64,000 nucleotides of DNA from CAZGHS01 sp964525495 (GCA_964525495.1 CAZGHS010000003.1:1-64000), one strand, 5' to 3'; shown: positions 51,973-59,753, counted from the first letter of the stretch. A program made the numbers and translations. The notes: generated by a model not told the origin, from the letters alone.

Positions 51973-52785
51973 CTATTTTTTTGCGATATGGAAATCTCTT
52001 CTACTAAGGCGAGACATTGCTTCTGCCGCGAGTGTGGCTTTTACAATTTCTACATATTCTGTCATACCTCTATTACTTGTGTTAAGAGGGGAGGTTCGTC
52101 GTTCCTGGATTGCTTTGAGAAATTCTTCTTCTGTTAAGGATTTCATATATACTGCGGTGCTTCCGTTACCAACATGATATGCAGAGTGATAGTCAGTGAA
52201 GGAAAAGGGAGCTAGATTGAAAATATGATTACGGGAGTGTATTTCGTTTTCTTCTTTTGAACGTGACCAAAAGAGTGCTTGAGCCATCCAATTATACACT
52301 TCGATTCCGATATTTTTGTGTAAGTGCTTTGGGATTTTAGTAAGTAATTGCTCAATATAATCTGTTTTGAGTCCATGGAGGACAATGTCAGGGTGAACAA
52401 AAACAATAATTGCGTCGTATTGCTCGATGTATTCTTCTATCAAGTCGAGGGGTTGTGGTCTTTTGTTTGGTTTTTTGTAGTGTGCTATGAATTCTTCTGC
52501 CTTTTTTCGAATGGGTAATGAAACGAGCATATGACCCTTCGTGGTACTGATTTCTATGCCAGGAATAGGAAGTATCTTCATACTGTGACTGTTTATTTTG
52601 TCCGCATAGTCGAGGAAGCGAGGAAGTTTAGATACTAGGTTGTGGTCGGAGAGTCCGACGATTTGCAAACCCTTGGCGACTGCAACATCAATGATTTTTT
52701 CTGGTTCATGAAGGCCATCGCTGGCTGTAGAGTGCCCATGACCGTCATACACAAACATTTTGTACCCATTATTGTTTAGGTGCAT
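51973..52785 (-). CDS. PHP-domain phosphoesterase
   Basis: A 270-residue protein of the polymerase-and-histidinol-phosphatase superfamily. The N-terminal YDGHGHSTASDG carries the metal-binding HxH pair, and GLSDHNLVS and GIEIS continue the motif set. FVHPDIVLHG and a late FTDYHSA supply further ligands. The role is uncertain: family members act on nucleotides, phosphosugars or signalling compounds. Two in-frame starts exist further upstream; the ATG at 52785 is chosen because a good promoter ends 7 bases before it. Confidence 0.82.
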   Translation of the reverse strand: MHLNNNGYKMFVYDGHGHSTASDGLHEPEKIIDVAVAKGLQIVGLSDHNLVSKLPRFLDYADKINSHSMKILPIPGIEISTTKGHMLVSLPIRKKAEEFIAHYKKPNKRPQPLDLIEEYIEQYDAIIVFVHPDIVLHGLKTDYIEQLLTKIPKHLHKNIGIEVYNWMAQALFWSRSKEENEIHSRNHIFNLAPFSFTDYHSAYHVGNGSTAVYMKSLTEEEFLKAIQERRTSPLNTSNRGMTEYVEIVKATLAAEAMSRLSRRDFHIAKK

Positions 52786-52792
52786 GGAAATT

Positions 52793-52821
52793 ATTGTAGG
52801 GGATGTTGTTATTAGAAGCAA
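52793..52821 (-). promoter_or_regulatory. Promoter giving a leaderless PHP-gene transcript
   Basis: Minus strand: TTGCTT (52821-52816), a 17-base spacer and TACAAT (52798-52793), 7 bases before the ATG at 52785. Confidence 0.62.
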
Positions 52822-52839
52822 GTTTAAAGGACACTAGTA

Positions 52840-52983
52840 GATATCTCGTATATTCTTTTTTCTTATTCGAACAAATTCATGACAATACTGTCATATAGGT
52901 CATCTGCTCTAACTTCTACATAAGCGTACTGTTTTTCCTCGATGGAAGTTCTCATTGCGAAAGAAAGAACATACTTCGATATC
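52840..52983 (+). repeat. Structured repeat A, copy 2, upstream of eno
   Basis: A 144-base relative of 44866-45045. The ends are GATATC (52840-52845) and GATATC (52978-52983), which are self-complementary, and the adjoining tracts TATATTCTTTTTTC and GAAAGAAAGAACATA also pair. ATGAC/GTCAT (52879-52883 with 52890-52894) has a 6-base loop as in copy 1 but with a different loop sequence. The variable region is shorter, with a small TTCC/GGAA hairpin instead of the large one. The 35-base 3' block (52950-52984) is identical to copy 1. Confidence 0.6.
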
Positions 52984-53003
52984 ATTCTAATCTTTGATTC
53001 ACT

Positions 53004-53031
53004 TTTAACTAATTCGAATTCGAGTTATAAT
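53004..53031 (+). promoter_or_regulatory. Predicted eno promoter
   Basis: A perfect TATAAT (53026-53031) with a weak TTTAAC (53004-53009) 16 bases upstream. It lies 20 bases downstream of structured repeat A. An AAGGGAGA ribosome site follows before the ATG. Confidence 0.55.
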
Positions 53032-53058
53032 GGTTTGGTTATAAGAAGGGAGATATTT

Positions 53059-54360
53059 ATGGCAACAATTAGTTCAATTAAAGCTCGGCAAATTTTGGAT
53101 TCGCGCGGTAATCCAACTGTCGAGGTAGATGTAATGCTTTCGGATGGTTCGTTTGGGCGAGCAGCAGTTCCGAGTGGAGCTTCGACAGGTGCACTTGAGG
53201 CCTTAGAGCTTCGGGACGGGGATAAATCAAAGTATGGAGGTAAGGGAGTTTCCAAGGCTGTTGAGAATGTTAATACGACATTGAAAGATTTGCTTTCTGG
53301 AATGGATGTATCGGATCAGCGCGCTATTGATCAGAAAATGATCGATGCGGATGGTACAGAGCATAAATCACAACTGGGAGCGAACGCGATCTTGGGTGTT
53401 TCTTTAGCTGTGTGTCGTGCGGCGGCTGCATCAGCTAAGAAACCTTTATACGTATGGGTTCGTGAAGTGTTTGGTTTGAGCTATGACTCATGGATGATGC
53501 CGACACCAATGATGAATATTATTAATGGTGGAAAGCATGCCGAAGGTTCGACAGATATCCAGGAGTTTATGATTTTGCCTACAGGTGCTTCGTCTATGAG
53601 TGAAGCAATCCGGTATGGAGCTGAAATTTTTCATTCACTAAAGAAAGTTCTTTTATCTCATGGTTACACCACTGAGGTAGGAGATGAAGGCGGTTATGCA
53701 CCTATTTTGGGGGGCAATAAGCGAGCGTTTGAAATGATATCAGAAGCTGTAGAGAAAGCTGGGTATGTTTTGGGTAAGGATGTTTATGTTGCGGTAGATG
53801 TTGCTGCTTCTTCTTTCTATGAAAACGGGAGCTATAATTTAGCTACTGAAAATAAGGTTGTAAATCCTCAGGAATTGAGCAGCTTGTATGAGGAATGGTG
53901 TTCACAGTATCCAATAATTTCTATTGAGGATCCATTTTTTGAGGAAGATATGCCAACGACTAGTGCGTTGACTGCAAAGATTGGTAATACGACTCAGATA
54001 GTTGGGGACGACCTTTTTGTTACAAATGTTACATTGTTGCAAAAGGGTATTGATGAAAAATCTGGAAATGCAATTTTGATTAAAGTAAACCAGATTGGAA
54101 GTTTAACTGAGACAGTAGATGCTGTATTGCTTGCACAGAAGTCTGGATTTAATACGGTGATGTCGCACCGATCAGGGGAGACTGAAGATACTACTATCGC
54201 TGATTTGGCTGTTGCATTGAATTGTGGACAAATTAAAACAGGTTCATTATCACGATCGGATCGAGTTGCGAAATATAATCAGTTGATTCGAATTGCTGAA
54301 GAGCTCGGTGACAAAGCTGTTTATGCAGGTATGAAACCATTTGAAAAATATAATCGATAG
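53059..54360 (+). CDS. eno: Enolase
   Basis: Interconverts 2-phosphoglycerate and phosphoenolpyruvate. RQILDSRGNPTVEVDV, VPSGASTGALEALELRDGD, MPTPMMNIINGGKHA, the metal ligands in SIEDPFFEED and VGDDLFVTN, and VMSHRSGETEDTTIADLAVA are all present. At 433 residues it is full length. An upstream in-frame start at 52942 falls inside the repeat element and is rejected. It is the only glycolytic gene in the window. Confidence 0.97.
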   Translation: MATISSIKARQILDSRGNPTVEVDVMLSDGSFGRAAVPSGASTGALEALELRDGDKSKYGGKGVSKAVENVNTTLKDLLSGMDVSDQRAIDQKMIDADGTEHKSQLGANAILGVSLAVCRAAAASAKKPLYVWVREVFGLSYDSWMMPTPMMNIINGGKHAEGSTDIQEFMILPTGASSMSEAIRYGAEIFHSLKKVLLSHGYTTEVGDEGGYAPILGGNKRAFEMISEAVEKAGYVLGKDVYVAVDVAASSFYENGSYNLATENKVVNPQELSSLYEEWCSQYPIISIEDPFFEEDMPTTSALTAKIGNTTQIVGDDLFVTNVTLLQKGIDEKSGNAILIKVNQIGSLTETVDAVLLAQKSGFNTVMSHRSGETEDTTIADLAVALNCGQIKTGSLSRSDRVAKYNQLIRIAEELGDKAVYAGMKPFEKYNR

Positions 54361-54382
54361 TTTGGTTTGTATATACAAAAAG

Positions 54383-54408
54383 AAAAGCCTCGAGAGATCG
54401 AGGCTTTT
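54383..54408. terminator. Bidirectional terminator between eno and a surface-protein gene
   Basis: AAAAGCCTCGA (54383-54393), loop GAGA, TCGAGGCTTTT (54398-54408), with further T residues to 54410. The A-run and T-run flank the stem, so it can stop both convergent transcripts. Confidence 0.9.
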
Positions 54409-54431
54409 TTCGTAGACGATGTTATTTATAT

Positions 54432-55334
54432 CTAAATCTTTGGAGTAACCGATGGTTTTGCTGTAGCGCTTGGCTTCGTTGTGGCTTTGCTTGATGCGCT
54501 TGGGGTCGCTGAAGCAGCTGGCTTCGTAGTGGCTGCTGACTTTACTGCTGCAGTTGGTGATGCTATCGGATTTGTAGACGCTGAGCTAGATGATTCACGG
54601 ATTTCACGAAGTAATCCTGCTGCTCGTCCTGGAATTGCGAGAACTCGAGTCGCATAGTTGACGTTATTTTGTGTGTAGTAGGTAAGTGTAACCCGGTCGC
54701 CAATTTTGATGTCACTTAGTTTAGGTGCTTCAACATCTTTTACTGTTACTGCTGTGTTTGCATTAAGAGTAAGTTCTTCTTCATCATTTTGTGATGGGCT
54801 TTTTACTGATATGGTGAAAGCTGAGCCGGAAGCTTCTCGATTAGATACAGTCCCGTATAGTGCACTTTTTTCCTGATCAACTGTTTTCTTGGTGATTACA
54901 AGTATGTGCTGCGCGAGCAATGACTTACCATCGGTTGTAACCTGACCAACTACTATAACTTTATCTGTTACTTTGAGTCGTGCAACTGTAGTAACCGTTT
55001 TTCGTGTTGCATCGTAGGCAAATACTTTTGTTTTTTTGTCAGTATCTACATTTTTGTCGCCCTCGTTTGTTTTAACTAAGAATTTGCCAATAGCGCTTGG
55101 TGTGGCACTGACCTCACCTTTGTATACTACTATCTTGCTTGATGCAGCTACGGCTCCTGTTGAAGCTTGTGGTGCTGTTGTTGCTGCTTTTACTGCGCCT
55201 TTAGCTGTTGGTGAAGAAAAGTCTTCTTCAGGAAGTGTTTTGTTTTCTAATGCAGCAACGGGAACTATAGAAGATACGATAAGTACAAAGAAAATAATAG
55301 TAAAGATACCAGAATAAGACTTTTTGATATTCAT
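54432..55334 (-). CDS. Secreted DUF5666-like beta-domain protein with low-complexity tail
   Basis: A 300-residue protein. Residues 1-29 form a signal peptide ending near VAALE. A threonine/alanine-rich spacer is followed by two beta-rich units (about 68-145 and 155-235) with VTDKVIVVGQV and IKIGDRVTLTYYT, similar in form to DUF5666/OB-like repeats. The last 60 residues are almost entirely S, A, T, K and P, as in wall-spanning or glycosylated stalks. Its start shares a base with the stop of the upstream gene (TAATG) behind a GGAGG site. Function unknown. Confidence 0.65.
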   Translation of the reverse strand: MNIKKSYSGIFTIIFFVLIVSSIVPVAALENKTLPEEDFSSPTAKGAVKAATTAPQASTGAVAASSKIVVYKGEVSATPSAIGKFLVKTNEGDKNVDTDKKTKVFAYDATRKTVTTVARLKVTDKVIVVGQVTTDGKSLLAQHILVITKKTVDQEKSALYGTVSNREASGSAFTISVKSPSQNDEEELTLNANTAVTVKDVEAPKLSDIKIGDRVTLTYYTQNNVNYATRVLAIPGRAAGLLREIRESSSSASTNPIASPTAAVKSAATTKPAASATPSASSKATTKPSATAKPSVTPKI

Positions 55335-55792
55335 TAACCCTCCAAAACCGCGTACACTGTCTTCGTTACTGATTTCTGTTGTCCAGCTTGATCGAATACT
55401 GTAATATTTAAAATATTTTCGCCGTCTTTCAGTGTTACATCGAGCGCGAATGATCCGTCTGCGTTGGTTTCACCAATGACATCTTGAGCACCGCCTGTAA
55501 TAGTAACTGTTGTGCCCGGCTTTGAAGCACCTGCAATCTTTACTGTTGTTGTATTAATGAATGAGTTGTCTTCAGGTGATGCAACTGTTACTTTGAGTGC
55601 TTCGTTTGTAGTCCCTTGTGGTTTAGCTGCTTCTGTTTTTGGAGCGTCTTGAGGTTTGTATTTTGTTGCTTCAAGATTAAACTCTTTAGTTTTTGATTGT
55701 GATGTCCACAGAAAAACTCCGAGCGCAGCAATAAAAACAGAAACAAATATTCCTAAATAAATAAGATATGATGGGGTGCCTTGTTCACTCAT
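55334..55792 (-). CDS. Membrane-anchored protein with Ig-like (glucodextranase-B-type) domain
   Basis: A 152-residue protein: a short N-terminus, one membrane helix at about 10-30, a charged linker rich in K, P and A, and a C-terminal Ig-like beta-sandwich (about 68-150) with the pattern GASKPGTTVTI, then NADGSFALDVTLKDGENILNITVFD. Such domains act as spacers or carbohydrate-contact modules on the surface. The ATG at 55792 is preferred over one 9 bases upstream because of promoter spacing. It forms an operon with the gene at 54432. Confidence 0.72.
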   Translation of the reverse strand: MSEQGTPSYLIYLGIFVSVFIAALGVFLWTSQSKTKEFNLEATKYKPQDAPKTEAAKPQGTTNEALKVTVASPEDNSFINTTTVKIAGASKPGTTVTITGGAQDVIGETNADGSFALDVTLKDGENILNITVFDQAGQQKSVTKTVYAVLEG

Positions 55793-55801
55793 GTAGTTCA
55801 C

Positions 55802-55830
55802 ATAGTATTAGTATAGGTGGATGTTGTCAA
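55802..55830 (-). promoter_or_regulatory. Promoter of the two surface-protein genes
   Basis: Minus strand: TTGACA (55830-55825), a 17-base spacer and TACTAT (55807-55802), 9 bases before the ATG at 55792. Confidence 0.65.
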
Positions 55831-55878
55831 GTTGGCCTGGGAGATGTATAAAGATTAAGAGAAAGGTTTTATGACTTT

Positions 55879-56514
55879 ATGGATATTTCGTGGTTTGGAC
55901 AATCTTACTTTAAGTTAAAAGGGAAAAGCGCTAGTGTCGTAATGGATCCGTTTGATCCAGAATTTGTTGGACTGAAAAAAGTTAAACAGAATGCTGACAT
56001 CGTAACGATTTCTCACCCACATCAAGATCATAATAATGTTGAGATGATTGAAGGAGAGCCATTTGTAATTCGTGGCGCAGGAGAATACGAAGTAAAAGGT
56101 GTTCGTATTCAGGGTATTCAAACATTTCATGATACAAAGCAGGGAAAAGATCGAGGTATTAATACAATGTTCGTGATGGATATTGATGGAATAGTGGTTT
56201 GTCATTGTGGCGATTTGGGTCATGAGCTGACTGATGCGCAATTGGAAGAATTACCGGATATAGATGTGTTGTTGATTCCTGTTGGTGGTATCTACACTAT
56301 TGATCCTGCTGGCGCATCGAAGGTGATCGCGCAAGTAGAACCTAAAGTTGTTATCCCAATGCACTATAAAGTTCCTGGTTTAAAAATTGAATTGGGAACA
56401 CTTGATGAGTTCTTACATGCATATGGTAAGGGTTCAGTAACTCCTGTAAATAAATATTCTATTACTAAAGATAAGTTGCCTGAGAATGAAGAAATTGTTG
56501 TCTTAGAGATGTAA
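55879..56514 (+). CDS. MBL-fold metal-dependent hydrolase (UlaG-like)
   Basis: A 211-residue metallo-beta-lactamase-fold protein. The metal site is HPHQDH near residue 49, followed by GAGEYEVKGVRI, HCGDLGH and IPMHYKVPG in the order of the UlaG/YtkL-like group. The first strand SWFGQSYFKL is also typical. These small enzymes act on phosphodiester or lactone substrates, and the true substrate is unknown. A GAGAAAGG sits 12-19 bases upstream. It is followed by structured repeat B. Confidence 0.83.
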   Translation: MDISWFGQSYFKLKGKSASVVMDPFDPEFVGLKKVKQNADIVTISHPHQDHNNVEMIEGEPFVIRGAGEYEVKGVRIQGIQTFHDTKQGKDRGINTMFVMDIDGIVVCHCGDLGHELTDAQLEELPDIDVLLIPVGGIYTIDPAGASKVIAQVEPKVVIPMHYKVPGLKIELGTLDEFLHAYGKGSVTPVNKYSITKDKLPENEEIVVLEM

Positions 56515-56522
56515 CTTGTTAT

Positions 56523-56608
56523 TTTTGAAAACCTTTTTGTCCACATTTTTTCCGTTAAGTCCAGAGGGACAACCACTACAAAAATGTGCACTGCAGCGGT
56601 TTTCAAAA
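56523..56608 (+). repeat. Hairpin repeat B, copy 1 (86 nt), upstream of dnaB
   Basis: The 11-base arms TTTTGAAAACC (56523-56533) and GGTTTTCAAAA (56598-56608) are perfectly complementary. Inside, TCCACATTTTT (56540-56550) pairs with AAAAATGTGCA (56580-56590) with one mismatch, and a GTCC-AGAG-GGAC hairpin (56559-56570) forms the tip. The 64-base core is almost identical to the reverse complement of 63923-63987, while the arms are unrelated in sequence. It fills the 110-base gap before dnaB, ending 16 bases before its ATG. Confidence 0.78.
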
Positions 56609-56624
56609 TTTTTAGAAAGTAATT

Positions 56625-57941
56625 ATGGATAGAGTTCCTCCCCAAAATATAGAGGCAGAGCAGTCTGTACTTGGATCGCTTTTGCTTTCGCCGGATGCGA
56701 TTGTTGAAGTTGCAGAGATTTTGCGTCCTCATCATTTTTATCGTGAAGAGCAGCATGGTCAGATCTATGCGTGTATGTTGAATTTGTATGAACGACGAGA
56801 ACCTATCGATGTAATCACGTTGACTGAAGAGTTGAATAAAAAAGAAGCGTATGAAAAAGTAGGAGGTGCATCCTATATATCGCTGCTTGCTTCGATGGTG
56901 CCAACTGCTGCAAACGTCGTGCGCTATGCAAAAATTGTAAAAGATCACTATACCAAGCGAGAGTTGATTAGTTCTGCAAATAAAATTTCTGAACTAGCGT
57001 TTTCGCCACAGAATGAAGTGCCAATGGTTTTGGATTCTGCTGAGCAGATGGTATTTCGTCTTTCGCAGGAAAGTACTAACACAGACTTTGTTCCTATCCG
57101 CGATACCTTGGCTGAGTCATTTGATCGACTTGACGAGCTTCACAAAAATGCAGGGAAACTACGTGGTGTTCCGACTGGCTTTCGGGACTTGGATAATAAA
57201 TTAGCAGGGCTTCAGGACTCAGCGTTGATTGTGTTAGCAGCTCGTCCTGGTACTGGTAAAACTGCTTTGGCTCTTAATATAGCCCAAACCGCAGCTATTC
57301 GATATAAGATCCCCGTGGGATTTTTCTCTTTGGAAATGTCAAAGGAAGAACTGACGGATCGGTTGCTTTCTATTCAATCTTTGGTTGATTCATGGAATAT
57401 AAAGACTGGACGGCTGGAAGATGCGGACTGGGAAAAACTGCAGGAGGCAATGGGGGAACTAGCTGAAGCTCCTTTGTATATAGATGACACACCTGGAATC
57501 TCGATTATGGAGATGCGCACTAAGGCTCGTCGTTTACAGATGGAGAAGGGTTTAAAGCTTTTGATCGTGGATTATTTGCAGTTGGTGCAGGGACGTACTA
57601 AAGATAATCGTGTGCAAGAAGTGTCTGAAATTTCTCAAGGTTTGAAAAACTTGGCTCGTGAATTGAAGATACCTGTGTTAGCGCTTGGTCAGCTTTCGCG
57701 CGCTGTAGAACAGCGAACTGGTTCGAGCAAAGCACCGCAGCTATCAGATCTTCGTGAATCTGGTGCGATCGAGCAAGATGCCGACGTCGTTATGTTTTTA
57801 TATAAAGAAGATCCTGAGAATCCAGAATTTATCAAGCTGAGTATTGCGAAACATCGTGCTGGATCGGTCGGCGATATCGATTTGATCTTTAAGGGAGCAC
57901 GACAGCGTTTTTATGGAGTGGAGAAGAAACGGCCAACGTAA
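56625..57941 (+). CDS. dnaB: Replicative DNA helicase DnaB
   Basis: Ring helicase of the replication fork. The N-terminal domain opens with PPQNIEAEQSVLGSLL. The RecA-like ATPase has Walker A in ARPGTGKTALALN near residue 212, FSLEMSKEEL, Walker B in LLIVDYLQL, and QLSRAVEQR and SDLRESGAIEQDAD. At 438 residues it is typical and has no intein. The start has only a weak AGAAAG ribosome site. Confidence 0.96.
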   Translation: MDRVPPQNIEAEQSVLGSLLLSPDAIVEVAEILRPHHFYREEQHGQIYACMLNLYERREPIDVITLTEELNKKEAYEKVGGASYISLLASMVPTAANVVRYAKIVKDHYTKRELISSANKISELAFSPQNEVPMVLDSAEQMVFRLSQESTNTDFVPIRDTLAESFDRLDELHKNAGKLRGVPTGFRDLDNKLAGLQDSALIVLAARPGTGKTALALNIAQTAAIRYKIPVGFFSLEMSKEELTDRLLSIQSLVDSWNIKTGRLEDADWEKLQEAMGELAEAPLYIDDTPGISIMEMRTKARRLQMEKGLKLLIVDYLQLVQGRTKDNRVQEVSEISQGLKNLARELKIPVLALGQLSRAVEQRTGSSKAPQLSDLRESGAIEQDADVVMFLYKEDPENPEFIKLSIAKHRAGSVGDIDLIFKGARQRFYGVEKKRPT

Positions 57942-57953
57942 TACGATAGATGT

Positions 57954-58436
57954 ATGGAAGAATCTGAGAGAATAGACCGATTATCTGTTCAGGGATTGGT
58001 TGATAGATTTAAGAATAAAGAAAACCCAAACGAACAAACTCGTGAACTAGGGAGAATAATGTATGAGATTTATGATCGCATGCATATTTCTGATCAACGT
58101 GTTTTGGATGCCTCTATTAGTATGGAGACTACTACTGCATTTGCCGAGGGTTTTTTAAGAAAATGGAGTCCTGTCTCAGACAAAGAGCTAGCTAGTCGGA
58201 ATCCAGAATCTCCAACAGGAATATCAGAGATTGCGGGCGAGGCAGTGAGAGATGGGATTCTTGGAGATCGAAATTCTGATGGCGCTAAAATAGTTGAGGG
58301 ACTTACTCAGTATTTAAGAGAAGCAACTCAGAGTCATGATGCTAATATTTCGTTCGCGCAAGGCTTTTTTAAGCCAATTATTGAAGCTCGACAACTAGAA
58401 TTCAATTTAATGAATCCACCAAAATCTAAATCATAA
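57954..58436 (+). CDS. Hypothetical soluble helical protein
   Basis: A 160-residue protein that I do not recognise. It is charged, mostly helical in character, and has no signal or membrane segment. Two regions both contain an AFAEGF/SFAQGF-like turn (near residues 62 and 138), hinting at an internal repeat. A TACGAT ends 6 bases before the ATG, so it may be expressed separately from dnaB, which ends 12 bases upstream. The gene ends 2 bases before the tRNA on the other strand. Confidence 0.55.
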   Translation: MEESERIDRLSVQGLVDRFKNKENPNEQTRELGRIMYEIYDRMHISDQRVLDASISMETTTAFAEGFLRKWSPVSDKELASRNPESPTGISEIAGEAVRDGILGDRNSDGAKIVEGLTQYLREATQSHDANISFAQGFFKPIIEARQLEFNLMNPPKSKS

Positions 58437-58438
58437 TG

Positions 58439-58522
58439 TGCCGGGGGAGGGAGTCGAACCCTCACATGGTTTACCCATATTGGTTTTTGAGACCAACGCG
58501 TCTGCCATTCCGCCACCCCGGC
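58439..58522 (-). tRNA. tRNA-Leu (CAA)
   Basis: An 84-base cloverleaf on the minus strand. Acceptor GCCGGGG pairs with CCCCGGC, discriminator A; the anticodon stem is TTGGT/ACCAA with loop CTCAAAA, giving anticodon CAA; a long variable arm (TATGG/CCATG) marks a class II leucine tRNA; the T-arm is GAGGG-TTCGACT-CCCTC. CCA is not encoded, so it must be added enzymatically. It reads UUG codons. Confidence 0.95.
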
Positions 58523-58567
58523 GAACTATGGGAGATTTTACCAGTTTTCCATGCTATTGTCATCTTG

Positions 58568-58596
58568 CTGACAGGTTGATCTTTACCCTATATAAT
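58568..58596 (+). promoter_or_regulatory. Promoter giving a leaderless lgt transcript
   Basis: CTGACA (58568-58573), a 17-base spacer and a perfect TATAAT (58591-58596), 6 bases before the ATG at 58603. This also rules out a longer reading frame that runs back through the tRNA. Confidence 0.68.
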
Positions 58597-58602
58597 ACCT
58601 GC

Positions 58603-59373
58603 ATGTATCCAGTCCTCTTTAAACTTGGCCCATTTGTAATCTATACCTATGGTTTTGCCCTTACTATAGCGGTTATCGTTGCTACTTTCCTGATATGGAG
58701 ACGAGCACGCAAACTCGGATATAACGAAGAAAACGTCATTGATATGATACTTTTTTCTTTGTTTATAGCTTTGATTACTTCTCGTCTTGTGTATGTGGTC
58801 ACGCATTTCAACCAATTTGGGTGGGAGTTCCTTAAAATTGTTTTGATCACCTATTTCCCAGGGCTTGATGGAGCGGCAGCGTTTGCGGGTGGTTTGCTTG
58901 GCTTTTTGATATTTGCGCTTATGAAACACTGGAATTTGGTGAGGATTTTTGATTGTGTTGTGAAAGGGTTGAGCCTTGGCATGTTTATTGTGATGATCGG
59001 TGCTTTTTTTGCAGCGTCATATGTCGGCATCCCGGCTTCAGGGCCGTTAGGCGTGATTATTCCTGGTTTTACTGAACCTCGTCATCCGGTTGCGCTTTAT
59101 TATGCTGCTGTTAGTATCTTTATTTATGTTTTGCTTGTTGTCCTCGACAGAACACAGAAACCTGATGGATTATTGTCTAGTGTGTTCTTTATTTTTTCCG
59201 GAATTGCCTTTATAGTTTTTGAATGGTATACAGAAGGCGGACCTGTTTTAGGATCTATTCATTTGACACAGTTTACCGGATTTATTAGTATTTTGATTGG
59301 TGGATTTCTTCTATTCCGTATATTTCAGAAGAGCCGGTCGACACATACCTTACTTGAAAGGGGTATTTCATGA
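58603..59373 (+). CDS. lgt: Prolipoprotein diacylglyceryl transferase homologue with degenerate active site
   Basis: A 256-residue membrane protein with about seven helices and the Lgt start pattern LGPFVIYTYGFAL. The HPVALYYAA segment matches the family's HPxQLYE block. However, the signature GRxGNFxNxE is replaced by IGAFFAASYVGIP, and the histidine expected before GGLLG is absent, so residues required in E. coli Lgt (H103, R143, N146) are missing. Activity is therefore uncertain. It heads a tight run lgt-dksA-lspA, its TGA overlapping the next ATG. Confidence 0.75.
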   Translation: MYPVLFKLGPFVIYTYGFALTIAVIVATFLIWRRARKLGYNEENVIDMILFSLFIALITSRLVYVVTHFNQFGWEFLKIVLITYFPGLDGAAAFAGGLLGFLIFALMKHWNLVRIFDCVVKGLSLGMFIVMIGAFFAASYVGIPASGPLGVIIPGFTEPRHPVALYYAAVSIFIYVLLVVLDRTQKPDGLLSSVFFIFSGIAFIVFEWYTEGGPVLGSIHLTQFTGFISILIGGFLLFRIFQKSRSTHTLLERGIS

Positions 59374-59753
59374 TACGTCAGGATTTAGTTAGCGATATTC
59401 GCAAAAAATTAGAAGCACAAAAAGAGAGTTGTATTGCACGATTGGACGAGTTGGAAAAGAGTGATCCCTTCAATCTCGATCAAACTCGTGATGTTGATGA
59501 CGACCGCACATCACCTGATGATGAAGCGCAATTAAATGAACAGCACGAACGAATTGCTTCTCAGATGGAAGCTCAGAAAAAAATGATAGTGCGTATTGAT
59601 GGAGCTATGGGACGCATCGCTGATGGTACCTACGGCGTGTGCGAGATCTGCGGAAAAGATATTGAAGAGTCTCGTTTGCATGCAATGCCTTTAGCTTCTT
59701 TGTGTTTACAGGATGAAAAGTCTGCTGAAAAACGTATTAAGAAAATTGCATAA
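59370..59753 (+). CDS. TraR/DksA-family zinc-finger protein
   Basis: A 127-residue protein: an N-terminal coiled coil (about 10-75, with the acidic DVDDDRTSPDDEAQ stretch where DksA has its tip) and a C-terminal zinc finger, DGTYGVCEICG then SLCLQDE. The last ligand, normally a cysteine (CxxC), is aspartate here. Family members bind the RNA polymerase secondary channel, and this one may do so. It overlaps lgt by 4 bases and lspA by 41 bases. Confidence 0.82.
   Translation: MIRQDLVSDIRKKLEAQKESCIARLDELEKSDPFNLDQTRDVDDDRTSPDDEAQLNEQHERIASQMEAQKKMIVRIDGAMGRIADGTYGVCEICGKDIEESRLHAMPLASLCLQDEKSAEKRIKKIA

Noticed and set aside
56551..56570. GTTAAGT in hairpin repeat B resembles the GTTRRRY core of integron attC sites
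   Set aside because: The motif lies in the middle of the element, not at its edge, there is no matching RYYYAAC at the other end, and no integrase or cassette array is present.
58438..58602. A reading frame extending the lgt-like gene 55 codons upstream
   Set aside because: It reads through the tRNA-Leu gene in antisense and across the lgt promoter. The ATG at 58603 follows a perfect TATAAT and begins the Lgt-like pattern.
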